Below are positions 1-9,969 of a DNA stretch of 64,000 nucleotides, piece by piece. Made by a program: the position numbers and the translations under genes. The DNA is taken from assembly GCA_037367355.1 (NCBI GenBank), contig CM074701.1, positions 496,001 through 560,000 on the forward strand, given 5' to 3'. The DNA is from Neoscytalidium dimidiatum. Its lineage: Eukaryota > Ascomycota > Dothideomycetes > Botryosphaeriales > Botryosphaeriaceae. The number at the start of each line of letters is the position of its first letter. Positions within the stretch are counted from its first letter, which is position 1. The notes below the pieces were generated by a model. The model had not been told where the DNA came from, made no database searches, and worked only from the letters and a program-made list of their open reading frames with translations.

Positions 1-774
1 AGCACTCGGAGTTTTTTGGATGATGTTATGGTTCATACTAATTTTCGAATTGTTTTCCTGGCCGGGCGTTTGGTGTTTGCGCGTACGAGAGGAAAAGGAC
101 GTGTATATACGTTGATCACTTCTGGGGTTTGAGAGAAGTGACGCGGTTACCGTGATACCTGGTTGTGGGTGTGGGTGCGGAATTGATGGGATCATTATTC
201 ACGACGTGGCATGTGATGATCGTGCTTGTATATTTCTCTATATGCTTCAGTGCCGCGTACTGTTTCGAAATAGTGATATTCATGATTGTTGACAGAATGC
301 GTTTAATGTTCTATCAATATACGACATTTGTCTATCAGAGATGATTGCTAAATCAAGAAGAGTAATCACCAGAGTCACCATCGAGGGAATGAAAGGTTAC
401 ACGAGGCAGCTGAGAACATGTCATTGGCCAAGGGACGAGCGGTGGCTATTACGGGGCAAAATACGGTAGAAGTTACTTATCATCTTATCGTCTTCCATTC
501 ATAGTCTGAAGGCCACTCCATCTTCTTGCGAACGAGACTCATGCTAAGCCTTTACTCTATGAACATCTTCCCCAGGCATGCTGTTGATCAAACAACTACA
601 TGTGTCTCCGTATTCCAAGTACTTTCTATACGGACACCTCGCCGTGTCCGAGTCTTTGAGCTCTGGGCCAGGTGTTGCGCGTCTGGGGATGTAACAGCAC
701 GGTCTGCTCTATCTCATGCTATTGTGAATTGGGCAAGGCGATATCGATTCGGACAATCCAGAGTCCGGCGCAGC
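1..774. other. intergenic, no gene seen
   Basis: This is the left edge of the window up to the 3' end of the MIM2 gene. Short open frames here are not conserved-looking and contain no motif I recognise. A gene lying off the left edge may have its flank here. Confidence 0.5.
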
Positions 775-1158
775 CTATAAAGAGGCAGCAGCCTCGACGG
801 CTCCGGCCGCCTTGAAGAGAGGAGCATTCGTGATTTGAACTTCGACAGGATATTTCCACTCCATAAACTTGGCCCATCCTATATCACCTGCGGTTAGAGT
901 GACTCCGCAGAGCTTGTTTCATCCGAGCAACGTACCCCAATATGCACATTTCCGGCCGAAGTACTTGCCAAGGTAAGGGACGACGACCATTGTCAGCAGC
1001 AGCTCGAGCTGTTGCAAGCTCTCGCGCCACTCACGCTCGGCCTCATTCTCGTCATAGTCAAGGCTTTCCGTGGTTGCTTCTGAGGGGAGCGAGTCAACAT
1101 CGTCGTCGGACGAGTTCGAGGGCGGGACGACGAAGGACGTAGAGTCGGTGATGGACAT
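775..1158 (-). CDS. MIM2: mitochondrial outer-membrane import protein Mim2-like
   Basis: Two exons, 1158-936 and 878-775, are joined across a 57-nt GT-AG intron (879-935) and give 108 aa. The N-terminal half is acidic and Ser-rich. It is followed by one hydrophobic helix (LELLLTMVVVPYLGKYFGRK) and then CAYWGWAKFMEW, where the WGW lies across the splice junction. Length, acidic head, single helix with GKYxGRKCAYWGW and the short tail fit fungal Mim2. Mim2 works with Mim1 in the MIM complex, which inserts alpha-helical proteins and Tom subunits into the mitochondrial outer membrane. Without the intron the frame would end at once in the intron, so the splice is well supported. It is divergent from the eIF2-beta gene across 435 bp. 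The assignment is from memory of the family, not a search. Confidence 0.8.
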
Positions 1159-1593
1159 GGCGGGCGGGAGGTCGAGGCTAGCTAGCGTACACTGGTCGGC
1201 CCATTAAGAAGGCCACGTCGAGGATGCGGCGGAGGTGGAGGTGCAGCGAGTGGGACTGGAGGGCAGGCTGTTGGCGGAGAATGGCGGAGAGTGGAGTAGT
1301 AACTGCGACGCGCTGGGGCAGGCACGCACGGCAGCAGCACGGCGGTTTCGTTGACGTAGCGGGGAGAGGCTGCGACGGCAGGCCCGGGTGATTCGCGGCC
1401 AAACCTGGGCTTGGCGAGCGCGCAGCGTCGGTTCCAGTTTTTGTTCGAACAGTCATTGTCTGAGCGCCGCAGTGGGTGACTGGCACGACAAAAGCACTGC
1501 TAGCTCCGAACCTCACTCCCTCCCCGCCACACCTGAACTCCACCGCCCGCAGGCCCGTAAACAATCCTAGCAGCCCCTGCGACTCTAGCAATC
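1159..1593. promoter_or_regulatory. shared divergent promoter of MIM2 and eIF2-beta
   Basis: The 435 bp between two divergent start codons must hold both promoters. It is GC-rich and I see no clear TATA box. A 137-aa antisense open frame lies across it but has no recognisable features and is treated as chance. Confidence 0.55.
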
Positions 1594-2705
1594 ATGGCGG
1601 ATACCGAAGTACGTGCCTCCCCCCATCATACCTTGTGTCTTCCCAACTGTTTTTAGAGCCTGCGTGCCCCTCTGCCCGATGACGTCCGCGTCTCTAACGG
1701 TGTGTGGTGTGCGCGCAGGTTCAACGTCAACCCCCGCCCGCCGACGAGCGCAAGCCGCGCAAGTCCGTGGCCTTTGCTGATGGCGCCCAGATTGTCGACA
1801 GCGATGGCAACGTCAAGGACATCAACGGCACCGGCGAGAACAACACGGCCGAGAGCCATGCCAACGACGCTGACAAGGCCGTTGATGAGGTGACGGACAT
1901 GTTCAGCAACCTGGCCAAGAAGAAGAAGAAGAAGTCGTCCAAGACTAAGGAGGGCGGCGACGACGAGGCCCCCGCCGCCGACGGCGAATTCGATCCCTCG
2001 GCCCTGAAGAAAAAGAAGAAGAAGAAGAAGCCCGCCGACGCCGACGACTTCGAGGCCAAGCTGGCCGAGGCTGGCGCTGGCGCCGACAAGGAGGAGGAGT
2101 CGAAGGAGGACGAGGTCCAGGAGGGCGACATGGAGAAGGGTACCGGCATCTTCGCCCACGATAATACGACCCCCATCAACTACAATCTGCTGCTTAACCG
2201 CTTCTTCACCATGCTCCACTCGCATCACCCCGATCTGGCCTCGTCCGGCTCCAAGAGCTACAAGATCCCGCCGCCGCAATGTCTCCGTGAAGGCAACAAG
2301 AAGACCATCTTCGCCAACATCTCCGAGATTTGTAAGCGTATGAATCGTAGCGATGAGCACGTCACGCAGTTCTTGTTTGCCGAATTGGGTACCAGCGGTA
2401 GTGTCGACGGCAGCAGGCGACTTGTCATTAAGGGTCGCTTCCAGCAGAAGCAGATCGAGAACGTGCTCAGACGGTACATTGGTAGGTTTTCCAAAGCTTG
2501 TCGTCAAGAAGCTTGGACACTAATACGGTATATAGTCGAATACGTGACGTGCAAGACTTGCAGATCACCCGATACCGAGCTCAACAAAGGAGAGAACCGT
2601 CTCTACTTCGTCACCTGCAACTCGTGCGGATCCCGGCGCAGTGTCACGGCTATCAAGACTGGTTTCTCTGCCCAAGTCGGCAAGAGAAGGAGGCAGCAGG
2701 GTTAG
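1594..2705 (+). CDS. SUI3: translation initiation factor eIF2 subunit beta
   Basis: Three exons (1594-1608, 1719-2481, 2536-2705) encode 315 aa. The first exon has only five codons; introns are 110 and 54 nt. The protein has two lysine tracts (about residues 72-77 and 102-109), the K-boxes that contact eIF5 and eIF2B-epsilon. The conserved C-terminal eIF2B_5 domain follows, and ends in a zinc ribbon with C265/C268 and C287/C290. Splicing of intron 2 restores the family sequence RRYIVEYVTCKTC. eIF2-beta is part of the eIF2 heterotrimer that brings initiator tRNA to the 40S subunit in the cytosol. Yeast has three K-boxes; only two long uninterrupted ones are obvious here. Confidence 0.95.
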
Positions 2706-3405
2706 AGCGGTGCGCATGTACTTATTTTGGGCGGTTCTCGGAAGGTTACGACTGCGTGCATATCAGCTCCATGGCGACGACTTCATGGAATCTGGTTTAC
2801 GCATATGTGGCGATCAAAAAGCATGGCGGTCTACGGATAATTCTCGCACAGGAAGGGACGGTGTACTGTAGCAGATACAAAATGAGAATGCACATGATAC
2901 ACACAGCAGTTGCTGGAGCCGGGCATCCGGGCGAGATCTGGCATGTCGATAGGCGCCGAGACCCACTGGGAGCATGGTGAGCGCTAAGCGGCGAAGGTGA
3001 TGTACGTAGGCGCCGGCACTGGCCAATGGCAGCACGGGCTCCACGCCCCCAGGCCGCGACGCGTCGAGGGCCGAGAGAGGATCAGCTTACCCGGTCAGAA
3101 ACGAAATGCGCGTACGGTCTGGCGGCGCGAAACTTATGGCCGTTGTAGTGGGAGAATTGCTGACTTATAGCAATTCGTTTCCTCATTCGGTATGCTACTG
3201 AATTGTAAATTATAAGGCGCCGCGGTGGAGGAGCTTTATATAGAGGTCGCCCAACCGCCAACACGCGCCAACAATCTTCTCCGCCATTCCTCCTAGCCAA
3301 GCTCTCCAGCGCCGGTAGCACGAGGCAGACGCACTGCGGGGTATTGTACATTATTGCGCATCCGTCCCGAGCTCGAGGCGGCATCACTCAACGCTTTACT
3401 CCACC
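2706..3405. other. intergenic between eIF2-beta and AIM24-like gene
   Basis: This 700-bp stretch holds the 3' flank of eIF2-beta and the promoter of the next gene. A possible TATA-like TTTATATA lies near 3235. No gene is supported. Confidence 0.5.
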
Positions 3406-4889
3406 ATGTCAGGATACCCGCCAGCAACCAGCCCTCAGGCGCAATACTTTCCCCGTAAGCCTTGACCCAGCCGGCGTCACGGTGTCTTGGAAACTAACAA
3501 ACTTACTGCAGCTCCGCCGCAAGGTATGACGAGCTCTAGCACCGCGCGCCGAAAGCTCCGCGGCCACCCGCCCAACTAACATACGACCCGCGACACAGAC
3601 GGCCAGCAGCCGCAATATGCCCCGCCACCGCAGCAGCAGCAACAATACTACCCCCCTCCACCCGCTCAGAGCCCGCCCGCGAACCAGCAACACTTCCCGC
3701 CGCCCCCGCCGCCACAGCAGCAGCAGCAGCAGCAGCAACACCAATATGACCACCAGCGCGCCCCCTCGTACCACGGCAGCCCGCCGCCGCAGCAACAATA
3801 CGCCCAGCCGTCCACGCCGGGCTACCCACCGCCGCACAGCGGCAGCCCGTACCCGGTAGAGAAGGCGACGCCGCCGCCGGCGGTCCAGCAGCCGCAGCCG
3901 CAGCCGGGCCAGCTGCAGCACTCGCACACCTTCAACTCGAACACGATCGCGCAGATGCCGGGCGGGGCGCCCGCCGCGGGGCACTTCATCGGCGCCGGCG
4001 CGACGCAGGACGATGTCGGCACCTTCAATGGCGGCAGCTACCGCATCAGCCACCGGGACACGAACACCATCTTGACGGTTCAGTTGGCCATGGGCTGTCC
4101 GCTGACCGCGAAGCCAGGTAGGAATGCATGGAAATCTCGACAATGCGTGTGCGTGTGTGGTTACAATTGGGCTGACAGGGTGTCTGTTGTTTAGGTGCTA
4201 TGTTCGCCATGTCTCCGACCGTTACGCTTAAGGGAAACGTCAAGTTCTCCCTCAAGAAGTTCGTCGCTGGTGGTGAGCTGTCCACGTCGACTTATACCGG
4301 CCCCGGCGAGCTCCTGCTCGCGCCGCCGTCGATGGGTGATATCACGAACATCCGACTGAGCGGCAACGAGTTGTGGAGCGTGAGTAAGGATGGCTTCCTT
4401 GCCTGCACGCAGGGTATTGTCAAGGAATATAAGAGCCAGAGCCTGTCGAAGGCCATGTTCTCCGGTGAGGGCCTGTTTGTGTACAAGATTTCTGGATCAG
4501 GAATCTTGTGGGTCACCAGCTTAGGCGCTATCTTGAGGAAGGATGTGAGTATCTGCTTGAGTGAGAGTATTGTGACTTTGTGCTGACGGCGATGAATAGC
4601 TGCAAGAGAACGAGAAATACATTGTCGACAATGGCCATCTCGTTGCGTGGAACTGCAAGTACGTGCTTGAGCGCGTAGCAAGTGGTGGCGTTATCTCAAA
4701 TCTATCTTCTGGTGAAGGCTTGGTGTGTAAATTTACAGGTAGGTTTATCCTCCGCGGCCATCCAGGCGTCAGAATGTAACAATGCGTGCTGACAAGTGCT
4801 TTCTGACAGGTCCCGGCACCATATTTATCCAAACAAGGAACCCTACAGCCTTCGCCCAATGGATTGGGGCGCACAACGGCACAGTCTAG
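3406..4889 (+). CDS. AIM24 family protein (TRAP-like fold)
   Basis: Six exons are inferred: 3406-3454, 3512-3523, 3599-4117, 4195-4544, 4600-4738 and 4810-4889, giving 382 aa. The second exon is only 12 nt. The first ~150 residues are a Pro/Gln-rich disordered region with long PP and QQQ tracts. From about residue 160 the AIM24 (formerly DUF124) domain starts, rich in short beta strands and Gly ([34 protein letters not shown]). Yeast Aim24 is mitochondrial and affects MICOS integrity, but this protein lacks an evident targeting sequence and belongs to a longer Pezizomycotina type of unknown role. All six exon joins keep frame. Intron 2 is 75 nt with an in-frame TAA and a CTAAC branch site, so the micro-exon looks genuine. 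Confidence 0.85.
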
Positions 4890-5635
4890 TCATGTCCATT
4901 TACGATTCCTATTTTGCAATTATCTCCACTGCTTTGTATGCCTGGATCATTGCGAGCGAAGAAATTGAGATTCCCCACATCACTTCTACGACAAATCAAA
5001 GTCTTCTACCGTTCTTGAAATTGACAAATGTTCCCGCAATTATGCGGACTCTGATAGCATGGGAAAATCGCAACATACTCACTATATCCACAGCTCATCA
5101 ATTGAGGTATAAGCTTTCAGCGAAACTTTGTTCCTCGTCAAGAGTTCGATTTTACCAGTTGATCTTGGAGGCGAAGGACTGAAAGTAATATGTAGGTGCT
5201 CCTCAGACCGAAATGTTCGCGGATATCCCTTCCAACATCACAAAGGTGGTCTGTGGGAAATACACTAACTTCACCCCCGGCTCTGATGAAAGACTAGGCT
5301 AGACGCTATGTTTTGCCCTGTGAAGCAACAGTAACGCCGTCGCTATGATCCGTATCTAACGATTTGTCGGATCGGGCCGGCCCCGAAGGAACCATGGTTC
5401 ATGGTGTCAACTCCGCGTACTCCTGTATCGCGGAACTCAATCAAGCAAAGTGTTGAATTTGAGGCCGAGATCCCTTGGTTCATCTTATTGTAGGCCGAAA
5501 TCACTCCTTGTTTCCCTTTACCAAAGGTCGATACTATGGTTGATTACCCCGCCTGGATCTGAATAATAGCATCTCATTTGCTCCACAAGCTCTCCTTCCC
5601 ACTTCTCCAGAGTCACTCCAAAATCCAACGAAAAG
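4890..5635. other. intergenic, no gene seen
   Basis: Holds the 3' flank of the AIM24-like gene and the promoter of the permease. Small open frames (for example 4796-5182 in another frame) are shadows or chance. Confidence 0.5.
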
Positions 5636-7685
5636 ATGTCTCACTCTCAAAGAACATTCAGTCTTACTTCAAGCTGGTGTAAGAGACCGGATTCTAGTGG
5701 CTCAAATATTAATACTAGTTATCTCGAACGCGGATGTACTCAAAGCACTTGCGAAGATGATTATGCCATACCAGATCGAACAGCAGCCGACCCCGAGCTC
5801 AAGCGGGAAATGCTTCCTCGGCATCTTCAAATGATCTCGGTGGCCGGCGCCTTCGGAACAGGCCTGATCATTTCCTCCGGCACGGCTCTCTTACGCGGCG
5901 GACCGGCATCACTCTTGATTGCTTACGTGCTAATGGGTGCCAATGTCTATTTCGTGATGACAGCGTTGGCGGAGATGGCGACATACGCTAAGATGGACCA
6001 AGGATTTCCAGGATATGCCACGAGATTCGTGGATCCTGCGCTTGGGTGAGACCTCCTCTATTCATATTTCTGCTTAGGTATCTTCGCAGTGATCACCCAC
6101 GTTCTATTTTCTGATTTTGTACTAAATTGGATGCAATATTAGCTTCGCAACCGGCTATAACTACTTCTGCAAATACGTTGTCGTCCTAGCCAACAATCTC
6201 ACTGCTGCCGGCATCATCATTCAGTATTGGCGACCAGAGCTCAACCCTGGAATCTTCATCACCATCTTCGCCATCCCAATCATCCTTGTCAATCTCTTCC
6301 ATGTCAAAGTTTTTGGGGAGACACAATATATTGCTGGTGTGATCAAGCTGGTAGCCATGATGATGCTCATCATCTCATGCCTTGTCGCTTCGCTCAAATC
6401 TATCAAAGGCCGTGGAGTTATAGGCTTCCGGTATTGGAAAGACCCTGGTGCTTTTGGCGAGTACCTCGAACACGGTACTCTGGGACGCTTCTTGGGCTTT
6501 GGGGCAGCTTTAGTCCAAGCTTCGTTTGCCTACCTTGGTACAGAAGTCGTTGGCATGGCATTCGGCGAGACACCAAATGTAAAGAAGGAGGTACCGAGGG
6601 CTATATTCTGGACATTCTGGAGGATTTTGTTCTTCTACGTTGGTGGAGTTTTGGTCCTGGGAATGTCATGCCCGTATCAGAACGAAAAGCTCGTAGGAAC
6701 TGTTCACTCAAAGGAGACTGCATGTACGTGAATCCCCGGACTATTGTCTTAGCTTCGCTGATATGCTCGCCACCAGCTGCCTCACCTTTTGTCATCGCTG
6801 TCAAATTAGCCGGATTCGAAGTACTTCCAGACGTCATCAACGGAGCCTTACTCGTTTTCGTACTCAGCGCTGCATGCTCTGGTAAGCCTGTCATTCAGAG
6901 ATGTACCTGTCTTTCCACTTAAAAACTGTCTACTAATGAGAACACTTTCTAACAAGACATCTATGTCGCCTCCCGTACTCTGTATGCGCTTTCGAAAGAT
7001 CAACAAGCCCCTGAAATTTTCAAGCACACTGTCAAACCGTGCTACCCTACTCTGCGCAACCCTCTAGCCCAACGCAACCGTCTGTCCAACATGGCCGTCG
7101 GCGTGCCGCTGGCTTCCGTGCTCCTCTCCTCCGCATTCTCTTTACTTGCCTACCTCAATGTATCCACGTCCACTTCTGCAATATTTGGATACCTTGTCTC
7201 CCTCGTAACGGTGTTTGGTGCTTTAAATTGGGTTAGCATTCTCATCTCATACATCTGCTTCAGTCGGGGTCTTCGCGCCCAGGGTATCTGCCGTGAGCAT
7301 TTGCCGTATCGCGGAATTCTACAGCCATATGCCGCTTATGTCTCACTATTCATGACAATAACTGTCATCATCTTTAATGGCAAGGACCCCAAAGGAACAT
7401 ACTCCAGACAAATTCCAAATGTAGCTGACACAACACGATGCAGGTTTTGATGCCTTCGTTCATGAGTTCGACGCTCCCAAATTCGTGACTTCATATCTCG
7501 GCGTCGTGATATACCTAGGAAACTATCTCGGATGGAAGGGTTTTGCGAAGACAAGACGGATCAAGCCATGTGAAATGGATCTAGCCACAGGGTGCAATAT
7601 TGATTCAGCGAACGAAGGCATGTTTGCTCGGCAAGCATCTTTGCTGAAGTACCGATCTGGGCTTATGACCCGCCATTCGAAGTAA
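5636..7685 (+). CDS. amino-acid permease (APC superfamily, fungal YAT type)
   Basis: Five exons (5636-6045, 6143-6723, 6777-6881, 6957-7379, 7444-7685) encode 586 aa. After a ~55-residue cytosolic head comes the permease signature LPRHLQMISVAGAFGTGLII, then about twelve hydrophobic segments, including VVVLANNLTAAGIIIQYW and the helix VQASFAYLGTEVVGMAFGET. This family carries amino acids with protons across the plasma membrane; the substrate cannot be read from sequence. Introns 1-3 are GT-AG. The last intron (7380-7443) fits only as GC-AG: it restores IIFNGFDAFVHEFDAP, whereas the unspliced frame meets a stop at 7448. The nearest GT upstream of the acceptor would leave an intron of about 20 nt. 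The short inferred residues at the third junction are the least certain. Confidence 0.92.
7380..7443 (+). other. GC-AG intron of the permease gene
   Basis: The 64-nt intron begins ATG|GCAAGG and ends GCAG. Exon phase (one base before, two after) and family continuity at both sides support it. GC donors are a small minority class in fungi and usually have an otherwise strong donor consensus, as here. Confidence 0.75.
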
Positions 7686-8112
7686 TCAGCTCTGAGCAAG
7701 GATGTAACTGGAAGTTCCTGTCCGCGGGAAATCAGCTCTGGTGTTAGCCATCACGTCGATGGATATCCCCCAAGGCGTCTAAGGACAAGTTCCTTTGGAG
7801 TTGTCATATAAGCCCAATCGAAAATCTCAGTATCCTACAGAGGCCTCAAATTTTGAATAAGACATGAGAAAATGTTGTGTTGCAGTGGGGCCGCGGGCAG
7901 GATATTTGGCCGACGGTCCGTGTTTTCCCATCGCTACGGCACACAACCGTCAAACTTCAAAATGCTCTCCGGATTTTATCATTGATTTCCCTTTTTTTTT
8001 TTTTTTTGAATTCACAGCGAGAAATTTGCGTTGCAGTCTCCGCAGAGTGAATCTTCGATCGGTATACAAAGGCTACGGCCGGACCCGGCCCCCAACAACC
8101 TCCTCACACAAC
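7686..8112. other. intergenic with T16 tract, upstream of tRNA
   Basis: Spacer of 427 bp between the permease stop and the tRNA gene. It holds a run of 16 T at 7992-8007. No protein gene is supported. It contains the 5' flank of the tRNA gene. Confidence 0.5.
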
Positions 8113-8129
8113 GGTCTTGTGGTCTAGTG

Positions 8130-8184
8130 GTAAGTTCCACTTCTACGACAAGTTCCAGCGTAACAGTAGCGCTAACAAGCCCAG
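8130..8184 (+). other. mRNA-type intron in the tRNA D-loop
   Basis: The 55-nt insert starts GTAAGTTCC and ends GCCCAG, with CTAAC at 8172-8176, eight bases before the intron end. Removing it exactly restores TAGTGGTATGATT, the usual D-loop of this tRNA. The signals match introns of the neighbouring protein genes in length and motifs. Confidence 0.85.
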
Positions 8185-8203
8185 GTATGATTCTCGCTTA
8201 GGG

Positions 8204-8219
8204 CACACGCTGAGTTGCT
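8204..8219 (+). other. canonical tRNA intron (after position 37)
   Basis: The 16-nt insert lies one base 3' of the AGG anticodon, the standard place cut by the tRNA splicing endonuclease. It has no GT-AG ends, unlike the other two inserts. The exact border can slide by one T. Confidence 0.8.
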
Positions 8220-8239
8220 TGCGAGAGGCCCCGCGTTCG

Positions 8240-8297
8240 GTAAGTCGTCAATTCGATTCTTGATCGGGGAGTACAAGTCAACTAACAATCTTGAAAG
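8240..8297 (+). other. mRNA-type intron in the tRNA T-loop, with internal B-box-like motif
   Basis: The 58-nt insert starts GTAAGTCG and ends TTGAAAG, with CTAAC at 8282-8286, eleven bases before its end. Removal restores T-loop TTCGATC between perfectly paired T-stem strands. The insert itself holds TTCGATTC at 8252-8259, flanked by TCAA and TTGA, which resembles a second small T-arm and the core of a Pol III B box. Confidence 0.85.
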
Positions 8298-8324
8298 ATC
8301 CGCGGCAAGACCCGTTCACATATC

Positions 8325-8329
8325 TTTTT
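8325..8329 (+). terminator. Pol III T5 terminator
   Basis: A run of five T lies 12 bases after the tRNA 3' end, as expected for RNA polymerase III termination. It suggests the whole 201-bp unit is one Pol III transcript. Confidence 0.65.
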
Positions 8330-8789
8330 GAGTGGACTGTGATAGTCGAATACTGAGAAGTTTTGAAAGAAGGGCAATGGCCAATTCGTATGCGCGCAAT
8401 ACTATCAAAAATTTTTGCTCAATGGTGTTCATCTGCCGCGAAGCAGGCCCGGTAAGCGACCTTTGCTAGCCGGATGTAGGAATTCGAAACGCAATTGAAG
8501 TGGGTCGCGCTGGTATGAGTATTCTTGAATCGAATGAAGCCTCATTATTGGAATATTGTATCGGCTCGATGGTGGCTATGATACGTGGAATGACTTACCT
8601 TCGAAATGCATTAGAAAAATCCGTGTAGTGAGTTGGAGCAATTGTTATAACATCAAGCTTACAGTTTAAGTTGAACATTTGCATCCATATACCCATGAAC
8701 AAGATCTACTGAACTACTATTCGACAATATCAAACATGCAGAATGACTCTCGCCCGGCATACGTCCTTATTTCGCCTCTCCAGCGTCTC
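8330..8789. other. intergenic, no gene seen
   Basis: Spacer between the tRNA and the 3' end of the NmrA-like gene. No further tRNA or coding signal is visible. Confidence 0.5.
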
Positions 8790-9969
8790 TTATGTCACAA
8801 CAGAAAGCTCCTGTAAACCCCGCTGTAAAGCCTTGAATCCTTCATGGTCCCGGTATGCTGGTTCCGCTTTACCTGAGAGCACTTCCTCCAAAAACTCCCT
8901 AAAGGGTATGGGCTTAAAGTCCGGGTAGAGTTCACGTGCATCCAAGTAGCCTAGATACTTCGCGTATTCCGGGTTGTTGTCTCCACGGACGGCCTTCGTG
9001 TAACTATACTGCGCGGGAACGAGAGCAAGCTTCTTATACACGTTGGACTCGTCCTCCTTGATGGCAGCCTTGATGCGCTCGACTTGCCCCTCGATCTCCT
9101 CAGAGGAGATGTAAGTCCGCGTAATCTTCTCTCCGCTCATCTTCTCTACTAGGTCGAAGATCTGGTTTTCGGACAGGACGTCGGACCACGTGAAAACAGC
9201 CTTGTTGAGAGTACGCTCATCGTCGATGATGCGTGCGACGAAGCGGCCAACGTCGCGGAGGTCGGTGAGAAGGTTCGGCGCGTCGCCGCCTGCGTGGATG
9301 ACGGTATTCGGTTTGTATACGGACGCATAGTCGACGCGGCCTGAGGGCAGGGCCGGGAAGGATACTTGGTGCCAGAATCCTACGTCGATGTAGGTGTATG
9401 GAAGGAAGAGCTTCCGTACGTGATTGTTGATTGTCTCTTTCTGCAACGCCAACTCCAATGTCAGTGATTTACACCTTCAATTTGCTTGACTTATCCATAC
9501 CAGAGCGCATCTGCACTGATACGATGGTATTCGGGATGAGAATTACCTCGTCTCTCAAGGCCATGACATCTCCAGGCGGTGCCACGGGCATGAACCCACA
9601 CGGTACGAATCTCTTTACGCCGGCTTGCTTAGCTGCAGTAGCTAAATTAATTTGCGACATTTGGTGAACAGCATCGATGCAGCTGATCACTGTATCAAAA
9701 CCATGGAGCAATTGGGCCAGTTGCTGGATTGGCTCAGTGATGTCCGCAATTACGACTCTGACACCACGATCGGAAATGGACTTGACCTTTGGGCTATCTG
9801 CCGAAGACGGGCGTGTCTGGATCTCGACATTCTACAATATCACTGTTAGTCTCGGTCAACCTGTATACAGAGTATCACTTACAAATTTGCCATATTCGAG
9901 CAATCCGTTCAACACTGAATTCCCGGTCTGACCAGTTGCACCAACAATGAGAACTCTCTTGCGGGTCAT
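8790..9969 (-). CDS. NmrA-like / isoflavone-reductase-like NAD(P)-binding protein
   Basis: Three exons (9969-9883, 9831-9547, 9440-8790) encode 340 aa. The N-terminus is a Rossmann dinucleotide-binding fold with V-G-A-T-G-Q-T-G at residues 9-16. It continues with VISCIDAVHQMSQINLATAAKQAGVKRFVPCGF, a typical NmrA/PCBER pattern. The C-terminal half (FTWSDVLSENQIFDLVEKMSGEKI) matches the substrate-side region of the family. Members are either NADPH-dependent reductases of phenylpropanoid-like compounds or redox-sensing regulators; the sequence does not decide. Introns are 51 and 105 nt. The start at 9969 is the only ATG before the glycine motif. Confidence 0.9.

Larger units (their letters stand above)
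8113..8313 (+). tRNA. tRNA-Pro(AGG) interrupted by three introns, two of mRNA type
   Basis: Exon pieces 8113-8129, 8185-8203, 8220-8239 and 8298-8313 join to a 72-nt tRNA. Acceptor strands GGTCTTG (8113-8119) and CAAGACC (8306-8312) pair perfectly. The D-arm reads GTCTAGTGGTATGA after splicing. The anticodon stem CTCGC/GCGAG encloses loop TTAGGGT with anticodon AGG at 8200-8202. The T-stem CCGCG/CGCGG encloses loop TTCGATC. The spliced sequence closely resembles yeast tRNA-Pro(AGG), also 72 nt, from memory. The 16-nt insert after G37 is at the normal tRNA intron position. The other two lie in the D-loop (between 18 and 19) and the T-loop (between 57 and 58). Both have GTAAGT, CTAAC and AG. 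The A box (8120-8130) is intact in the DNA; the B box is split. A T5 run follows at 8325. The alternative is a dead tRNA copy, but perfect stems argue against it. Confidence 0.9.
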
